5,782 nucleotides of DNA from an uncultured Bacteroidales bacterium (lineage in GTDB: Bacteria > Bacteroidota > Bacteroidia > Bacteroidales > Paludibacteraceae). The notes beneath the pieces are model-generated. The model ran no database searches. It was not told the DNA's origin and saw only the letters and a list, made by a program, of their open reading frames with translations. Location of the stretch: contig CAMJFV010000145.1 in assembly GCA_946405045.1 (NCBI GenBank), forward strand, positions 1-5,782, read 5' to 3'. The translations under genes and the position numbers were made by a program. Positions 4,972-5,782 of this stretch are shown one piece after another; position 1 is the stretch's first letter; each line of letters opens with the position of its first letter.

Positions 4972-5782
4972 TTAATTCTTTTCGTAACGGACAAACACAT
5001 CATCTTCCGCTGTCTGGATGAATCCAATATTGTTGACAGAAGACGCGAATGTATCCAACGCACTCTTTCTGACATATATGATCTTAGCTTTGCTTGCAAT
5101 CTCAAGCATGTCAGTGTCAGTGTTTGGCAAAGAGCGGTTGATGATTACAATAGAGAATCTGTTGTCTGGTTTATCAAACTCAAACGAACCGTTTTCCACG
5201 TTTCTTGGCACTGTTGCCAAGTCGTCTATCTCAGTAGAGAATGTCATTCTTGAATTACGCAAATAGCAGAATGACGCGATTGTAAGCAGATCATCCTTGT
5301 CGTCGTCGAAAGAGAATACTTTCACAATGTCATTCTTAAGGATAAACCAATAAGACAAGTATGCGGCTCCACAACCGTAGTTTAGCACATTTTCTGCGGC
5401 AAACACGTCGCGTAGGAATAGTTTGTAATGCGTAGTCGCTGTAAGTTCATCCTTCAAGCCTTGCTCCACATTTATGCCTTTGTATTCATAGTTGTTTCTT
5501 AGCTTCTGAGTGTCATTCATTCCGTTAGGACGGAAGAATGATTTTGGATGCATCAGGTTGTATAAAGTGACAGGAGCAAGTCCTTTGCGAGTGCGTCGCT
5601 TGATAAACCAGTAGAACAAGAATGGCTGCAATGAGTATGCGATGATTACTGTTGCCGACATTCCTACCAGTGTAGAGAATCCGATGCTCTTCATTGCTGG
5701 ATGTGTGGCGAACAATAGTGATGATATTCCGACTATAAGCACAAACGCTGAGAATAGGATCGCTGTCTTATGGTAGACAAGC
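4972..5782 (-). CDS. MMPL/RND-family exporter C-terminus fused to a class I methyltransferase-like domain (5' end missing)
   Basis: Only the last 269 codons lie in the window; the frame is open to the right edge, so any start inside it, such as the GTG at 5742, is false. Visible residues 7-25 and 33-60 are two hydrophobic helices with the spacing and S/G/P pattern of the last two helices of MMPL (RND) lipid exporters, ending in basic KRRTRKG (61-67) at the cytoplasmic face. A short linker follows (68-95), then about 170 residues resembling a SAM-binding methyltransferase: VLNYGCGAA (132-140) is motif I, with Asn replacing the usual Asp, and VKVFSFDDD (153-161) is the acidic strand-2 end. The later strand F-S-I-V-I-I-N (209-215) lacks the usual Asp. 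From memory, Bacteroidetes proteins of this kind are annotated as trifunctional MMPL transporter/lysophospholipid acyltransferase/methyltransferase and occur in aryl-polyene or flexirubin-like clusters. No acyltransferase motif is visible here. The stop lies 21 bp before the RetSat-like gene. Confidence 0.75.
   Translation of the reverse strand, partial: LVYHKTAILFSAFVLIVGISSLLFATHPAMKSIGFSTLVGMSATVIIAYSLQPFLFYWFIKRRTRKGLAPVTLYNLMHPKSFFRPNGMNDTQKLRNNYEYKGINVEQGLKDELTATTHYKLFLRDVFAAENVLNYGCGAAYLSYWFILKNDIVKVFSFDDDKDDLLTIASFCYLRNSRMTFSTEIDDLATVPRNVENGSFEFDKPDNRFSIVIINRSLPNTDTDMLEIASKAKIIYVRKSALDTFASSVNNIGFIQTAEDDVFVRYEKN

Noticed and set aside
4852..5253. Plus-strand open frame of 133 codons
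   Set aside because: It is antisense to the oxidoreductase N-terminus and the methyltransferase-like C-terminus, both with recognisable motifs, and its translation shows no domain.

Overview
This window looks like part of a Bacteroidales (Bacteroides/Parabacteroides-like) chromosome. The support is indirect: moderate G+C in the minus-strand genes (about 50% in a stretch counted by hand), weak or absent Shine-Dalgarno sequences at most starts, a Bacteroidetes-type lipoprotein N-terminus, and an RND/MMPL exporter C-terminus joined to a methyltransferase-like domain, a combination I know from this order. No rRNA, tRNA, IS element or CRISPR array is visible, and no species can be named.

Layout. 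On the plus strand, from the left edge to 736, is the AT-richer 3' part of an unrecognised gene for a probable small lipoprotein. A strong hairpin with A- and T-tracts on its two sides (745-786) ends both this gene and the convergent minus-strand genes. Everything to the right is on the minus strand and is read right to left: the 3' end of an MMPL exporter/methyltransferase fusion (4972-5782, cut by the edge), a RetSat/CrtI-like FAD oxidoreductase (3469-4950), a 224-bp AT-rich intergenic region with repeats and a dyad (3245-3468), an extended-SDR NAD(P)-dependent sugar epimerase/reductase-like protein (2222-3244), and a sugar-porter MFS symporter (805-2208).

Function. The minus strand splits into two modules. 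The exporter/methyltransferase and the FAD polyene oxidoreductase lie 21 bp apart and are probably co-transcribed. Together they suggest the 3' end of a lipid/polyene (aryl-polyene or resorcinol/flexirubin-like) envelope pathway whose core enzymes would lie beyond the right edge; this is inference. The SDR enzyme and the sugar symporter, 13 bp apart, look like a two-gene uptake-and-conversion operon for a monosaccharide or derivative, probably started from the intergenic region at 3245-3468. That region has three near-palindromic AAATNATTT motifs that could be operators.

Most notable points: a possible one-base frameshift in the lipoprotein signal peptide; apparent lack of the acyltransferase domain I would expect between the exporter and methyltransferase parts; weakened methyltransferase motifs; and the repeat structure between the two operons. 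I see no clearly new system; most of the window is ordinary chromosomal metabolism.
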